DNA from: Roseiarcus sp963717215
GTDB taxonomy: Bacteria > Pseudomonadota > Alphaproteobacteria > Rhizobiales > Beijerinckiaceae
Length of the DNA stretch: 64,000 nucleotides
Assembly: GCA_963717215.1 (NCBI GenBank)
Contig: CAVQVS010000012.1
Span: 116,980 to 180,979 of the forward strand
Reading direction: 5' to 3'
Below the pieces are notes generated by a model, which worked only from the letters and a program-made list of their open reading frames with translations, ran no database searches and was not told the origin of the DNA. Below are positions 1-9,780 of this stretch, in pieces (position 1 is the stretch's first letter; each line of letters opens with the position of its first letter). Position numbers and translations under genes: made by a program.

Positions 1-1407
1 CGTGCCGTCGATCGTCAGGCCCCCCGCACCGGTCGTCGCGATGGTGCCGGCGTTGTAGTTTGGGTTTTCGGTGCCGGCGGCGACGGCGTTTGCGTCGGAG
101 ACGATCGTCAGACCGACCGCCTGGTTCGCAATAATCCTGCCGACTGGCGAATTGTAGAGGCGCAGCCATCCGTCGCCGATGGTCCCAGAGCCACGAAGGT
201 TGCTGTGGTTGCTGAATTGGGCTCCAGCTCCGTCGCTGACGATCGAATTCTTCGCGCTGTTGGAAAGAAGGATGTAGCCGCCATCAATGGATGCGCCGTT
301 GCCGTAGATCTCCAGTGTTGTCGGACCGGTCGAACCGTTGAGCGCCAAGGTTCCGGTGCTTGAACTGGTTATGGTCGTATTGAGATTCAGCGTCGAGTTG
401 TTGGCTACAGTTATGGCGCCGTAATTGTTGATATCCGCGCTCACCACATCCGCCCCAGCAAAGTTATCGCCGGAACTTGCGAGAAGGCCGAGCGTGTCCC
501 CCGTGGTCGTGGTCAGCGTACCGCCGTGCGCCGCCGCCGAACCGATGTTGACGAGGCCGCCGATCGACAACTGTCCGTCGTGCAAGACGATCTTCCCGAC
601 GTTGCTCGTCGCGACGTTTCCCAATCCCTGAACCTCGACGCCGTTGATCGTCAGGGCGCCTGTACCCGCAGCGATCAGTCTGCCGTTTTGATACATTTGG
701 CTGTCGATCGTCAGGCCTCCAGCCGCCGTCGTCTCGATCAAACCGCCGTTGGCGATGGCGTTGGCGCCGGTCTCCAGCACCATGGCGCGCGCGCCGCTCG
801 CGTTGATCGTGCCGAGTGCGGTGACAGTGAGTGACAGGCCGTCGCCGGCAGGCGCGTTGGCGCCGTTGCCGATAGAGCCGCCGCCATAGATCGTCCCATC
901 GTGGACGGTGAAGTTAACGGCGCTCGTGGTCGAGCCGAGAATTTGTCCGTTGACGCCGACGCCGAGGCGCGCGCCGCCATACAGGCCCATGTAAGGCGCA
1001 TTGATCTGCATGGTGGCTATCGTGCTGGGCGTGGTTCCAGTGCCAGATAGAAGGACGATTCCCGGACCGTTGATCTCCGTGCTGTCGCCGGAGGCGTTCG
1101 CGCCCATCACGAGCGTCGCCGCCCCGACGGTAATCGTTCCGTAGTTATACAAATTGGAATAGTTATTTGTGGTCGAAACAACCGAGAAAGTGCCTTTGGT
1201 AATCGCCAGCGTGGCGCTGGCAAAGTTCAAGTAAAGGGCGTCGAGCGTCTCATTGAGGTTGCTCGTTACCGTGTAGGCTTTGGACAGCGTAGGGAGGACC
1301 GCGTCGGAACTTCCTGAGTTCGGAACGCCAATCGGCGACCAATCATGCGTGGTAATAAACAGACCGCCGTTGCTATTGTTCCAATTGGAAAAAGTAGGGT
1401 TGGTCAT
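1..1407 (-). CDS. Large beta-strand-repeat (beta-solenoid) surface or secreted protein, C-terminus cut by window edge
   Basis: The minus frame is open for 469 codons from an ATG preceded by GGAGGG 7 nt upstream, and it runs off the left edge, so the C-terminus is missing. The product is rich in Gly, Thr, Asn, Ala and Ser. It is built from short strand-turn repeats such as GGLTIDS, ALTINGVEVQG, GLTIVSD and GGLTIDGT, typical of right-handed beta-helix adhesin-like proteins. There is no N-terminal signal peptide: it begins MTNPTFSNWNNSNGG, a W-N-rich opening seen in alphaproteobacterial beta-repeat proteins. I infer export by a type I system using a C-terminal signal, or an autotransporter-like fate, neither of which can be checked here. 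The specific function is unknown. Confidence 0.75.
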   Translation of the reverse strand, partial: MTNPTFSNWNNSNGGLFITTHDWSPIGVPNSGSSDAVLPTLSKAYTVTSNLNETLDALYLNFASATLAITKGTFSVVSTTNNYSNLYNYGTITVGAATLVMGANASGDSTEINGPGIVLLSGTGTTPSTIATMQINAPYMGLYGGARLGVGVNGQILGSTTSAVNFTVHDGTIYGGGSIGNGANAPAGDGLSLTVTALGTINASGARAMVLETGANAIANGGLIETTAAGGLTIDSQMYQNGRLIAAGTGALTINGVEVQGLGNVATSNVGKIVLHDGQLSIGGLVNIGSAAAHGGTLTTTTGDTLGLLASSGDNFAGADVVSADINNYGAITVANNSTLNLNTTITSSSTGTLALNGSTGPTTLEIYGNGASIDGGYILLSNSAKNSIVSDGAGAQFSNHSNLRGSGTIGDGWLRLYNSPVGRIIANQAVGLTIVSDANAVAAGTENPNYNAGTIATTGAGGLTIDGT

Positions 1408-1791
1408 CGGAATCCCTCCAGACTAAGAAGATCTCGGGGCTTTTGCCCACTTATGCCCTAAGGTTAACGGTTAATTGCTAGCACAGTTTTACAATTTGCA
1501 AAGGCTGTAGGGTCGCCTTCCCAAAAAAAATTCGCTGGCGCGCGTCGGCGCGAGATCGTGCGTCCAAACTGGAACGGAAAAAGAACCCGGACGCGGACGG
1601 ATGGCCGATGGTTAGCGCTAGGCCGACGATGGGTCTCGACGTAAAAGCAGCCTGCGCGTGGCAGGCTTCGGCGCCCCGGTCTCTAGCGGCGACAATCGTC
1701 GAGCCGTTCGATGCGGCCTGCCTTCACTCCCGATGGAGCCGACGCCTCCGCCGGGCGAAGGGCAAAAGATTTATCGAGAGTTGCGAACCGA
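1408..1791. other. Intergenic region between divergent genes
   Basis: This 384-bp stretch separates the minus-strand beta-repeat gene from the plus-strand transporter and must hold both promoters. The part near 1440-1520 is A/T-richer than its surroundings and contains a GGTTAACGGTTAATT segment. The open frame starting near 1608 overlaps the transporter in another frame and looks spurious. I see no RNA gene here. Confidence 0.5.
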
Positions 1792-3129
1792 ATGACCAAC
1801 TCTCAGCCCCCGCAGAAGACCATGTCCCGCGCCTCGATCGCCGTCGCGGCCTTCTCGACGGTGGTCGAATGGTACGACTTCACCCTCTACCTCTACTTCG
1901 CCACCGTGCTTTCGCGGGTCTTTTTTGGCGCCGGCGAAGCCGCGCTGAGCACGACGCTCGCGACCTTCGCAATCGCCTATCTGTTGCGCCCGCTCGGCGG
2001 CTTCGTGTTCGGCCATATCGGGGATCGGTTCGGACGGCGGCGAACAATGCTGTTGTCCGTGGCGCTCATGACGGCGACGATGCTCGGAACCGCGCTTCTC
2101 CCCACGCACGCTCAAGTGGGCGCAGCCGCTGGCTGGCTTCTTTTTCTCCTCCGCTGCGTCATGGGATTTTCGGTCGGCGGCGAGTACATCGCCGTCGTCG
2201 CCTATTTGCTCGAAGGCGCGCCTCGCCACAGGCGTGGGCTGATCACCTCGCTCGCCTCCGCCTCCAGTGAAATCGGGGGCCTGCTCGCGGTCGGAATCTC
2301 CTTGCTCACCGTCAATTCGATGAGCGTGGCGAGCCTGGATTCCTGGGGATGGCGCATCCCTTTTCTCGTCGGCGCGGTGCTGGCGGGAAGCGTAGGCATC
2401 GCCCGCACGACGATGGAAGAATCGCCGGACTTCGAACGGCAGCAGGCAAGCGGGACGGCGCCCGCGAACCCGCTTCTGTACGCGCTCACCAACCACGGCG
2501 CGGCCGTCCTGCGAACGTTCGCCATTTCCGCCTTGGGCTCGATCACCTATTATGTCGGGATCACCTATGTTCCGACATTCCTGACGTCGGCCGGAAAGTT
2601 CAGCGAGAGCGACTCGCTTGGGCTCTCGACGGCGGCGGCGGTCGCGGTCATCCTCGTCACGCCCTTCGCAGGAATCTTGTCGGACTGGATTGGCCGAAAA
2701 CCCGTCCTGATCGCTCTCAGCCTGTTGAGCGCTGTCCTGCCGATCACGCTGTTTTCCCTGATGGCCGGCGGCTCGCCGTCCTACGCGCTCCTGGCGGCTG
2801 TGATCCTTGCGTGCGTCGCGGGCGCGGTCAGCGCCGTCGGCGCCGTTGCGACCGCCGAACAATTCCCGGGGGAGGGGCGCATCAGCGGCTTGGCTTTGGG
2901 GGCAACCACGGCCACCGCCATCTTCGGCGGCCTCACCCCTTATGTCGCCCAGGTCCTGACGGAGCGAACTGGCTGGATCATGGTCCCGGGCGCGATGATC
3001 GCCGTCGTTGCCGTGTTGGCGCTTCCGATCCTGGCGACCTTGCCGGAGACGGCGCCGCAAGAAATAAACGGCGGCCGGAACGTCACAAAAGTGGAGTTTC
3101 ACGGCCTTGCGCGCCGATTTATATTCTGA
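1792..3129 (+). CDS. MFS transporter, metabolite:H+ symporter (MHS) family
   Basis: A 445-residue inner-membrane transporter with about 12 hydrophobic segments. The first helix carries the MHS signature FSTVVEWYDFTLY, and the loop after helix 2 has the MFS motif GHIGDRFGRRR. A second IGRK-type motif (DWIGRKP) lies between helices 8 and 9. This family (ProP, KgtP, ShiA and others) moves organic acids, osmolytes or aromatic acids with protons; the substrate cannot be read from sequence. The start at MTNSQPPQK is preferred over an in-frame ATG 27 codons upstream, because the upstream stretch is Arg/Ala-rich and not family-like. No operon partner: the next gene lies 117 bp downstream and is unrelated. 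Confidence 0.85.
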   Translation: MTNSQPPQKTMSRASIAVAAFSTVVEWYDFTLYLYFATVLSRVFFGAGEAALSTTLATFAIAYLLRPLGGFVFGHIGDRFGRRRTMLLSVALMTATMLGTALLPTHAQVGAAAGWLLFLLRCVMGFSVGGEYIAVVAYLLEGAPRHRRGLITSLASASSEIGGLLAVGISLLTVNSMSVASLDSWGWRIPFLVGAVLAGSVGIARTTMEESPDFERQQASGTAPANPLLYALTNHGAAVLRTFAISALGSITYYVGITYVPTFLTSAGKFSESDSLGLSTAAAVAVILVTPFAGILSDWIGRKPVLIALSLLSAVLPITLFSLMAGGSPSYALLAAVILACVAGAVSAVGAVATAEQFPGEGRISGLALGATTATAIFGGLTPYVAQVLTERTGWIMVPGAMIAVVAVLALPILATLPETAPQEINGGRNVTKVEFHGLARRFIF

Positions 3130-3246
3130 TCAGCGGACTTTGATTCTTATTCCGCGTCGAAGGCGCATCGGCGGCCCATTACGAGGCCAGTTCAAACATT
3201 TCTTTGAGCAGATCCACGATCGCAGCCAACGAAAGAGGGGCGAGAC

Positions 3247-5084
3247 ATGGGCGGAAAGGGCATTGCGCGGCGCTTGGCGTTGGCGGTTGGACTGACCTTC
3301 GCATGGGGGGCCATCGAGGGGAGGGCGCAACAAGCCAGCGCGGTCGGTACACTGACCTACGCCGCGCAGGGCTGGTCGGCCGCGGATCGCGAAACGTTCT
3401 ACACCACCAGCCAGGGTTCGCGCTTGATGCCCTATGCGTGGTTCAAGGCGCTCAAGCGCACCGACGCCGATGAGTCCTTCGCCGCCGATAAGTTGCAACG
3501 TTACGGCTATCTCGCCCATGACGTCTCGCCGACAAATCCGGAAGGCTTGCCGGTCGGCTTCATCGTTGATGGTCCGGCGGCGTCGGGCGAACTCGGACTG
3601 ACCTGCGCCGCGTGCCACACGGGGCAGCTTGAATACGACCAAGGCGGCGTCGTCCACGCGCTGCGCATCGACGGCGCGCCCGCGAAATCAGACGCCCAAC
3701 AATTTCTCACCGATCTTCTTGCGGCGTCACGGGCGACTTTGAGCGAACCCGCCCGGTTCGACGTTTTCGCCAAAGCGGTTCTCGGCCCCGGTTACACCGC
3801 GGCGAAGGCCGCGCAACTCAGGGACGGGCTGGGCAAATGGGTCGCTCAATTTGGCGAGTTCATGGACATAAGCCTGCCCGCGGCGAGCCCGTGGGGACCT
3901 GGCCGGCTCGACGCGTTCGGCATGATCTTCAACCGCGTCGCGGCGCGCGATCTTGGCATTCGAGACAATTACAAGGTCGCTGACGCGCCGGTCCGCTATC
4001 CGTTCCTATGGAACGCCTCGCGTCAGGACCGCACCCAATGGAACGGCGGCGTTCACAACGGCCTCTACATCCAGGCGCTCGGACGCAATACCGGCGAGGT
4101 CCTCGGCGTGTTCGCCGATTTCGCCCCTCGCCTCCTTGTCCCGCCGACAACGGCTCGCGCCCGCGATCGTCGACTTCAAGAACAATTCCATCAATTTCGC
4201 CGGACTGCAGACGCTCGAGGAAAAGATCGCCGCGTTGCGTCCCCCGCCATGGCCGCGCGAGATATTCGGGCTTGACGAACAGCTGGCCGCAAAAGGCAAA
4301 CCCCTGTTCGACGCCAATTGCGGCGGCTGCCACGCGGTCCAGCCCTCGCTCGATTTGCCGGGCCTTTGGCGCACCCCCATCCTCGCGGTTGGCACCGACC
4401 CGAAGATGCTCACCAATTCGCAGCGCACGGCTCAGCCTGGCCTGCTGTTGGGCGCCCTGATGCCGCCGCCCGCGATCGGCGCCCGGATTGTCGATCCGGC
4501 AAAGGCCGGCGATCTTCTCGCCACCGTGGCCGTAGGAAGCCAGCTCGCGGAGGCTTTCATCCCCCCGATTCCGTCGCCGACGAAGCTCGCGCAGAGCGGC
4601 GTCTTCCGCGCCCTCCGCAAGGACCTTGCCGAGCATTTCCCCGGCGAGAATCTCGATACGCTGCTCGATCCGAGGCTGTTCACGCAGGCCAAACTCGACG
4701 CATTGGTTGAGCTCAAGGCGTTCATCGACGCGCGCTTAAGCAACATGTTCAGTCCGCCGCCGGCCGTGGCTGGGGCTGCGTACGAGTTCACGCGTATTGA
4801 ACGGCGTGTGGGCGGTCGCGCCTTATCTTCACAATGGCTCCGTGCCGAACCTGTGGGAATTGATGAAGCTCGCGAAGGATCGCAAGTCGAGCTTCATGGT
4901 CGGCAGCCGTGTCTTCGATCCGAAAAATGTCGGCTACGCCGTCGACAAGTCGCCATTCAAGACCGGCGCCTTCCTGGCTGATCCGGCGAACGCGAACGGC
5001 AACGGCAATGGAGGCCACGAATTCGGCGCTGGGCTTTCCGACAACGAGCGCTGGTCGATCATCGAATATATGAAGACCTTCTAG
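3247..5084 (+). CDS. Di-haem c-type cytochrome, RoxA/cytochrome c peroxidase-like; two apparent frameshifts
   Basis: A periplasmic protein with an N-terminal signal peptide (MGGKGIARRLALAVGLTF..., cleavage likely after GRA), a good SD (AGAGGGG), and two haem-binding motifs: CAACH at residues 120-124 and CGGCH near 358. The C-terminal block LNGVWAVAPYLHNGSVPNLWEL is characteristic of large di-haem cytochromes related to RoxA and cytochrome c peroxidases. The frame shifts +1 in the CCCC run at 4124-4127 and +1 again near 4788-4797; correcting both gives 611 residues. As given, the gene would be non-functional, but the same error type recurs across the window. The electron donor and substrate are unknown. 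Rubber oxygenase activity is not implied. Confidence 0.75.
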
Positions 5085-5178
5085 GCCGCGGCGCGTTTGA
5101 GAGCGCGTGGTCCGGTCGGCATTTGCCTCAAAGCCGTCCGCCCAGGGCGCCGAGGGGTATCGCGGTCAAAGGCGATGA

Positions 5179-5194
5179 CCGAGAGCGCTTTCGG
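5179..5194. promoter_or_regulatory. 16-bp near-palindrome upstream of the SulP gene
   Basis: The sequence CCGAGAGCGCTTTCGG is symmetric except for one A/G position per arm (CCGARAGCGCTYTCGG). It sits about 180 bp before the SulP start, in a 287-bp gene-free region. It could be an operator or a small hairpin; no binding protein can be assigned. Confidence 0.25.
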
Positions 5195-5371
5195 TTCGCA
5201 AGGAATTGAGCTAGCCTGCTTGCGGGGGACCCCGCCCGTCTGAGGAAAGTCAGCCTGCGACTTGGCGTCGCTCGCTGGCCTTTGTCTGGTTGATCGGCGG
5301 GCATCCTTGCACGATCAAGTCCACTTCCGACCGCCGGCGCGGCTTGAGCGCCCGGAACAAGCACCGAAACC

Positions 5372-7126
5372 ATGTCGACGCAGACCCTGCCTTCGCCAAT
5401 CGCGCAACCGACTTTCGCCGAGCTCTTCACCCCGAAGCTCGTTACGGTGTTCCGCGAGGGCTACAGCTTCGCGAGCCTGCGCGCCGACCTGATGGCGGGG
5501 CTCACCGTCGCCATCGTCGCGCTGCCGCTCTCGATGGCGATCGCCATCGGTTCGCACGCGACGCCTGCGCAGGGCCTTTACACCTCGATTGTCGGCGGCT
5601 TCCTCGTGTCGCTCCTGAGCGGCAGCCGCTTCCAGATCGGCGGGCCGGCGGGCGCCTTCATCGTGCTCGTCGCGGCAACCGTCCAGCAGCACGGCATGGA
5701 CGGCCTGATCCTGGCGACGATCCTGTCTGGGATCATGCTGATGGCCATCGGCTATCTCAGGCTCGGCACTTACATCAAGTTCATCCCCTATCCGGTGACA
5801 GTCGGTTTTACCGCCGGCATCGCGGTCACGATCTTTTCGAGCGAGATCAAACCGCTGCTCGGCTTGTCCTTCAGCGGCGCCGAGCCGGGACCGCTCTTGG
5901 AGAAGCTTCCCTTCCTGTGGTCGAAAATTTCTACGCTCTCGCCTGCCGCGCTGAGCCTTTCGGTCGTGAGCATCGCGCTGTTGGCGGGCTTGCGCTTTTG
6001 GCGGCCGCGTTGGCCGGCCATGTTGATCGTCGTCGCCCTGGCTGCGCTCGCGGCCTTCGTGCTTGGGCTGCCCGTCGAGACCATCGGTTCTCAGTTCGGC
6101 GGCATTCCGCGCGATCTTCCGCTCCCCGCGCTGCCGAATTTCAGCTTGGAGAAGATTGAGGCCGTGGCGCCCAACGCGATCTCGTTCGCTCTCCTCGGCG
6201 CCATCGAATCGCTGCTCTCGGCCGTCGTCGCCGACGGCATGACCGGACGGCGCCATCGTTCGAACTGCGAGCTGGTCGGGCAGGGGGTCGCCAATATCGC
6301 GTCGGGGCTGTTCGGGGGCATTTGCGTGACCGGCACGATAGCGCGAACCGCCACCAACGTGAGGGCAGGGGCGCGCAGTCCGGTTTCTGGCATCGCGCAT
6401 TCGCTCTTCCTGCTCCTGTTCATTTTGGTGGCTGCGCCGCTCGCAAGCTACATCCCTCTCGCCGTCCTCGCCGCGGTGCTCGCGATCGTATGCTGGAACA
6501 TGTTCGAGCGCGACGCTTTCGCAATGCTGCTGAGAGCGTCGCGCGGCGACGCCGCTGTGCTGTTGGCGACTTTCGGGATCACGCTGTTCAGAGGGCTGAC
6601 CGAGGCGATCGTGGTCGGCTTCGCGCTCGGCTCGGTGCTGTTCATTCACCGCATGTCGCAGACGACGGCCCTCGAAACGCATGTGCCGCTGGTGGCCGAG
6701 GAGGATGTGCCCGACGACGCGCCGGGCGCGACCTACGACGAAACGCTGCAACAGGACCCGACCGTGGTCGTCTACCGGATTTCCGGCGCTTTCTTCTTCG
6801 GGGCGGCCGCGTCCATCGGGGCGGTGCTGGAGCGCATCGGCGACGCGCATCGCAACCTGATCATCGACTTTTCCGCCGTGCCGTTCGTCGACTCGACAGG
6901 CGCCAAGACCATCGAAGGCCTCGCGCACAAGGCCGCTCAGCGCGGCGTCCGCGTCACCCTCACGGGAATGTCGGAGGGGGTGAGGAGGGAGCTGGCCGCG
7001 CACGGCGCCCGCCGGCCGCTGGTCAACAAGGCGCCTTCGATCGAGCAGGCCCTGGCTGACATCCGGAGCAGAGGGCTGGCGCAGGAAGGGACTTCGTCCG
7101 TCACCGGAAAAGGACGCGGTTCATGA
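5372..7126 (+). CDS. SulP-family inorganic anion transporter with C-terminal STAS domain
   Basis: A 584-residue inner-membrane carrier. Residues about 35-430 are the Sulfate_transp domain, with the motif DLMAGLTVAIVALPLSMAIAIGSHATPAQGLY cut by helices and a QIGGPAGAFIVLVA segment. The last about 120 residues form a cytoplasmic STAS domain, with IIDFSAVPFVDSTGAKTIEGL as the core. Bacterial SulP proteins carry sulfate, bicarbonate or dicarboxylates, often with Na+ or H+; which one applies here is not evident. No carbonic anhydrase or sulfur gene is adjacent. It converges on the TIR gene, whose stop lies 32 bp past its own. Confidence 0.9.
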   Translation: MSTQTLPSPIAQPTFAELFTPKLVTVFREGYSFASLRADLMAGLTVAIVALPLSMAIAIGSHATPAQGLYTSIVGGFLVSLLSGSRFQIGGPAGAFIVLVAATVQQHGMDGLILATILSGIMLMAIGYLRLGTYIKFIPYPVTVGFTAGIAVTIFSSEIKPLLGLSFSGAEPGPLLEKLPFLWSKISTLSPAALSLSVVSIALLAGLRFWRPRWPAMLIVVALAALAAFVLGLPVETIGSQFGGIPRDLPLPALPNFSLEKIEAVAPNAISFALLGAIESLLSAVVADGMTGRRHRSNCELVGQGVANIASGLFGGICVTGTIARTATNVRAGARSPVSGIAHSLFLLLFILVAAPLASYIPLAVLAAVLAIVCWNMFERDAFAMLLRASRGDAAVLLATFGITLFRGLTEAIVVGFALGSVLFIHRMSQTTALETHVPLVAEEDVPDDAPGATYDETLQQDPTVVVYRISGAFFFGAAASIGAVLERIGDAHRNLIIDFSAVPFVDSTGAKTIEGLAHKAAQRGVRVTLTGMSEGVRRELAAHGARRPLVNKAPSIEQALADIRSRGLAQEGTSSVTGKGRGS

Positions 7127-7158
7127 TGTTGGCGAGACCGAGTGTGTCGCTAATCTGG

Positions 7159-7968
7159 CTACGGCGTCACTCTTGGCCCGAAGGCAAGCGCCTTGGTAAG
7201 GCGCTCGCAGTCAGAGTCGAAGCGAACATGTGAGATCTCGACTCTGTTCCGACGCACCAAGGCTTTCAACCCGTTAGGCAGGGCTTCTCCTCTCGGCATG
7301 CCTGCGCCGTCTACAAGAACCGGAATGACGCGAATGCCGCGCGTGAGCGCGGCCTCAATCTCGATGCGTACGTAGTCGTTCGGGTTGTCGAGACGCCTAC
7401 GAAAATATCCCTCACGAATGGTGAGCCAGTTCTTGCCGATGATCGCGACAAGAGCGTCGCACCTGCCGACTCGATCGGACAATATCTGGGCGAAATCTAA
7501 GCCGGGTTCAATATCATCTACGTCTATAAATACTTGTTCGCGCCCGAAGCGATTCGTTAGGCGATCATGAATTCGGCCGGCCCAGGCCGCTGAATCGGCC
7601 CGCCTGTAGCAAATGAAAATGCCTCCGCTTACGGGCAGCGCGGACAGACTTGCGAGGTTCGAAGTCAGCGGCACGACGGGTACAGCCTTGGCTACCGTCG
7701 ACGGGTTCCGGGCAGTAGGTGGCTGAACAGTGGAGCGGGGGACGGGGGGTTGGCTTGGCCTGAACCTACCCTCAACCTCGGCGATCGCGGCGTTGAGCGC
7801 CGTTTCTTCGCGGATGATATCACTTTCCGGCAGCGGCGGAAGCAAGCTCCGGAGCTGCTCCAACAAAGCTTTCCGCCCGCGATCGTAGATCGCCTTACGG
7901 GTCGCCGGCGTACCACCCCTCGGCAAATTACTGACGGCTCGCATCAGCAGTTCGACATAGTCAGCCAT
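7159..7968 (-). CDS. TIR-domain protein with an N-terminal alphaproteobacterial helical domain
   Basis: A 269-residue protein. Residues 1-70 form a helical domain (MADYVELLMRAVSNL...) of a kind often found in front of effector domains in Rhizobiales. A Pro/Thr-rich linker follows at about 71-112, then a TIR domain at about 115-250 with the signature IFICYRRADS, VFIDVDDIEPG and LVAIIGKNWL. The helix RIEIEAALTRG carries Glu residues (203, 205) placed where TIR NADases have their catalytic Glu. Such proteins act in signalling or in NAD+-depleting defence; no partner sensor or second-messenger gene is adjacent, so the role is open. Intact and free of frame errors. Confidence 0.8.
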   Translation of the reverse strand: MADYVELLMRAVSNLPRGGTPATRKAIYDRGRKALLEQLRSLLPPLPESDIIREETALNAAIAEVEGRFRPSQPPVPRSTVQPPTARNPSTVAKAVPVVPLTSNLASLSALPVSGGIFICYRRADSAAWAGRIHDRLTNRFGREQVFIDVDDIEPGLDFAQILSDRVGRCDALVAIIGKNWLTIREGYFRRRLDNPNDYVRIEIEAALTRGIRVIPVLVDGAGMPRGEALPNGLKALVRRNRVEISHVRFDSDCERLTKALAFGPRVTP

Positions 7969-8073
7969 GTTCCAGCGATAGATAATGCGGCAGTCGCCAG
8001 CAAGTCGGCGGTTAGGGTGTTAGAGTGCGCTATTCCCCCGGTAACGACAAGCCGAGACTGTTTCTTCGCTCAG

Positions 8074-9639
8074 TCACGAGACCAGCACGCCAGGGTTCAT
8101 GATTCCGGCCGGATCAAGCGCGCTCTTCGCCGCCGCGAACGCTTTCCCGAAGAGGTCTGGCCGCTGTGCGCGGTACCAGGGCATGTGATCGCGTCCGACG
8201 GCGTGGTGATGCGTGATCGTGCCACCGGCCGCGATCAGCGCATCCGACGCGCGCGCCTTGATGTGCCGCCATTGCTCGATGAGGCGACCAACATCGCCGC
8301 GGACGTTGAATGTGTAATAGACGGCCGGCCCGTCCGGATAGACGTGGGTGAACCGTGTCGACACGGTTCCCGCGCGGCCCGTCGCCTCGACGAGCGCCCT
8401 TTCCGTCGCCTTGCGCACGGCCTCGTGGAATGGCTCGAACCGGTCCCAGGTGATGGCGGTCTCGAACGTGTCGTTGATGATTCCCATGGGCACGGTCAGC
8501 TCGCGCGCATAGGGCATGCGAATGAAGGCGGTGCGCCAGCGCAAACCCGCGGCCTCATCGTCGTGGCGACGCCCGCCATTGTCGCCCATAAGCTCGATCG
8601 CGCGCGCCATCCAGGCGTCGACCGGATGGTCGGCGGATTCGAAGGCGAGCACGAGCAGGCTCTCCTCATAGGAATTGACCCCGTAGGCGCCGGCTTCGGC
8701 ATTGTCGATGACGCGCAGGTTCGACGGGTAGAGACCGGCTTGCGACACGGCGCGCACGCCCCGCGCGGCGGCGAAGAAATCGGGGAAGCCGAACACCGCG
8801 TCCGCGCGGAAGCGCGGCCGCCCTTGCAGCCGCATCCACGCCTCGGTGATGACGCCGAGCGAGCCCTCCGAGCCGATCATCATGCGGTCGGGGCTGGGGC
8901 CGGCGCCTGAGCCTGGCAGACGGCGCGACTCCATGACGCCCGCGGGCGTGACCGTGCGCAGGCTTTCGACGAGATCGTCGATATGCGTGTAGAGCGTGGC
9001 GAAGTGCCCGCCCGAGCGGGTGGCGATCCAGCCGCCGAGCGTCGAGAACTCGAAGCTTTGCGGATAGTGGCGCAGCGCGAAGCCGTGCGGCTTCAGCGCC
9101 GCTTCGATCGCGGGACCCAGAATGCCGGCCTGGATGCGCGCGGCGCGGCTGGTCGCGTCCACTTCGAGCACGCGGTTCAGCCGCCGCATGTCGAGGCTGA
9201 CCGCGCCCGCGTAAGCATCTCCGACGACCGGCTCGACGCCGCCGACCACCGACGAGCCGCCGCCGAAAGGGACAACGGCGATCCTCGCGCCGCTCGCCCA
9301 GTCGAACACGGCGGCGATCTCGGCTTCAGTCTCGGGGTGCGCAACGAAATCGGGCGCATTGGCGAAGTCGCGCCCAAAGGCGCGCACGGTCTCGGGGTAA
9401 GACTTGCCGTAGGTGTGCAGCAGCCGTTCGTGCGGATCTTGCGTGAGCACGCGCGCGAGCGAGGCGGGCGCCGAAACGCGGGGCGCGCGAAGGTTTATCT
9501 CTGAAGCTTGCGGCGGCGTTGCGGGCTTAGGCTCCGCGCCGAGCTTCTCGGCGGCGAAGCGGAACACGTGCGAGCGTTCGGCCTCGTCGAGGCCCTCGCC
9601 CTCATGCCCCCAGCCGTAGAATTTGAGCTTCGGCGCCAT
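8074..9639 (-). CDS. FAD-binding oxidase, alkyldihydroxyacetonephosphate synthase (AGPS)-like
   Basis: A 521-residue flavoenzyme. The N-terminal part begins KFYGWGHEGEGL, as in AGPS-like proteins. A PCMH-type FAD domain (about 90-275) carries PFGGGSSVVGGVEP and SEGSLGVITEAWMRL. The C-terminal cap contains ITHHHAVGRDHMPW, which matches the AGPS HHH active-site motif. In eukaryotes AGPS makes ether lipids; bacterial homologues are usually annotated as FAD-linked oxidases or D-2-hydroxyacid/glycolate-type dehydrogenases, and the substrate here is uncertain. It stands alone, with about 100 bp free before the TIR gene start. Confidence 0.8.
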   Translation of the reverse strand: MAPKLKFYGWGHEGEGLDEAERSHVFRFAAEKLGAEPKPATPPQASEINLRAPRVSAPASLARVLTQDPHERLLHTYGKSYPETVRAFGRDFANAPDFVAHPETEAEIAAVFDWASGARIAVVPFGGGSSVVGGVEPVVGDAYAGAVSLDMRRLNRVLEVDATSRAARIQAGILGPAIEAALKPHGFALRHYPQSFEFSTLGGWIATRSGGHFATLYTHIDDLVESLRTVTPAGVMESRRLPGSGAGPSPDRMMIGSEGSLGVITEAWMRLQGRPRFRADAVFGFPDFFAAARGVRAVSQAGLYPSNLRVIDNAEAGAYGVNSYEESLLVLAFESADHPVDAWMARAIELMGDNGGRRHDDEAAGLRWRTAFIRMPYARELTVPMGIINDTFETAITWDRFEPFHEAVRKATERALVEATGRAGTVSTRFTHVYPDGPAVYYTFNVRGDVGRLIEQWRHIKARASDALIAAGGTITHHHAVGRDHMPWYRAQRPDLFGKAFAAAKSALDPAGIMNPGVLVS

Positions 9640-9671
9640 GCGATACCCGGCCTTTGACAGTTCAGATCAGC

Positions 9672-9716
9672 GGAGGGCTTTGTCCCTCCGCATCGAGGCC
9701 GCCTTGCGGCGGCCTC
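9672..9716. repeat. Two adjacent GC-rich hairpins
   Basis: Two inverted repeats lie side by side between the DUF3303 gene and the FAD oxidase gene: GGAGGG-N6-CCCTCC, then GAGGCCGCC-TTGC-GGCGGCCTC with a 9-bp stem and a tetraloop. On the minus strand they follow the DUF3303 stop by about 65 bp, so they may end that transcript, but there is no T-tract. They could also be a dispersed extragenic palindrome. Confidence 0.4.
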
Positions 9717-9780
9717 ACCGAGGACTACCAAGCCCGGACTTGCCACAGGACCACGCCTTTGGCCCGAAAGCGATCGACCC

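Noticed and set aside
5315..7003. Long minus-strand open frame opposite the SulP transporter
   Set aside because: Arg/Glu/His-rich translation typical of antisense frames in high-GC genes; the plus strand encodes a clear SulP protein.
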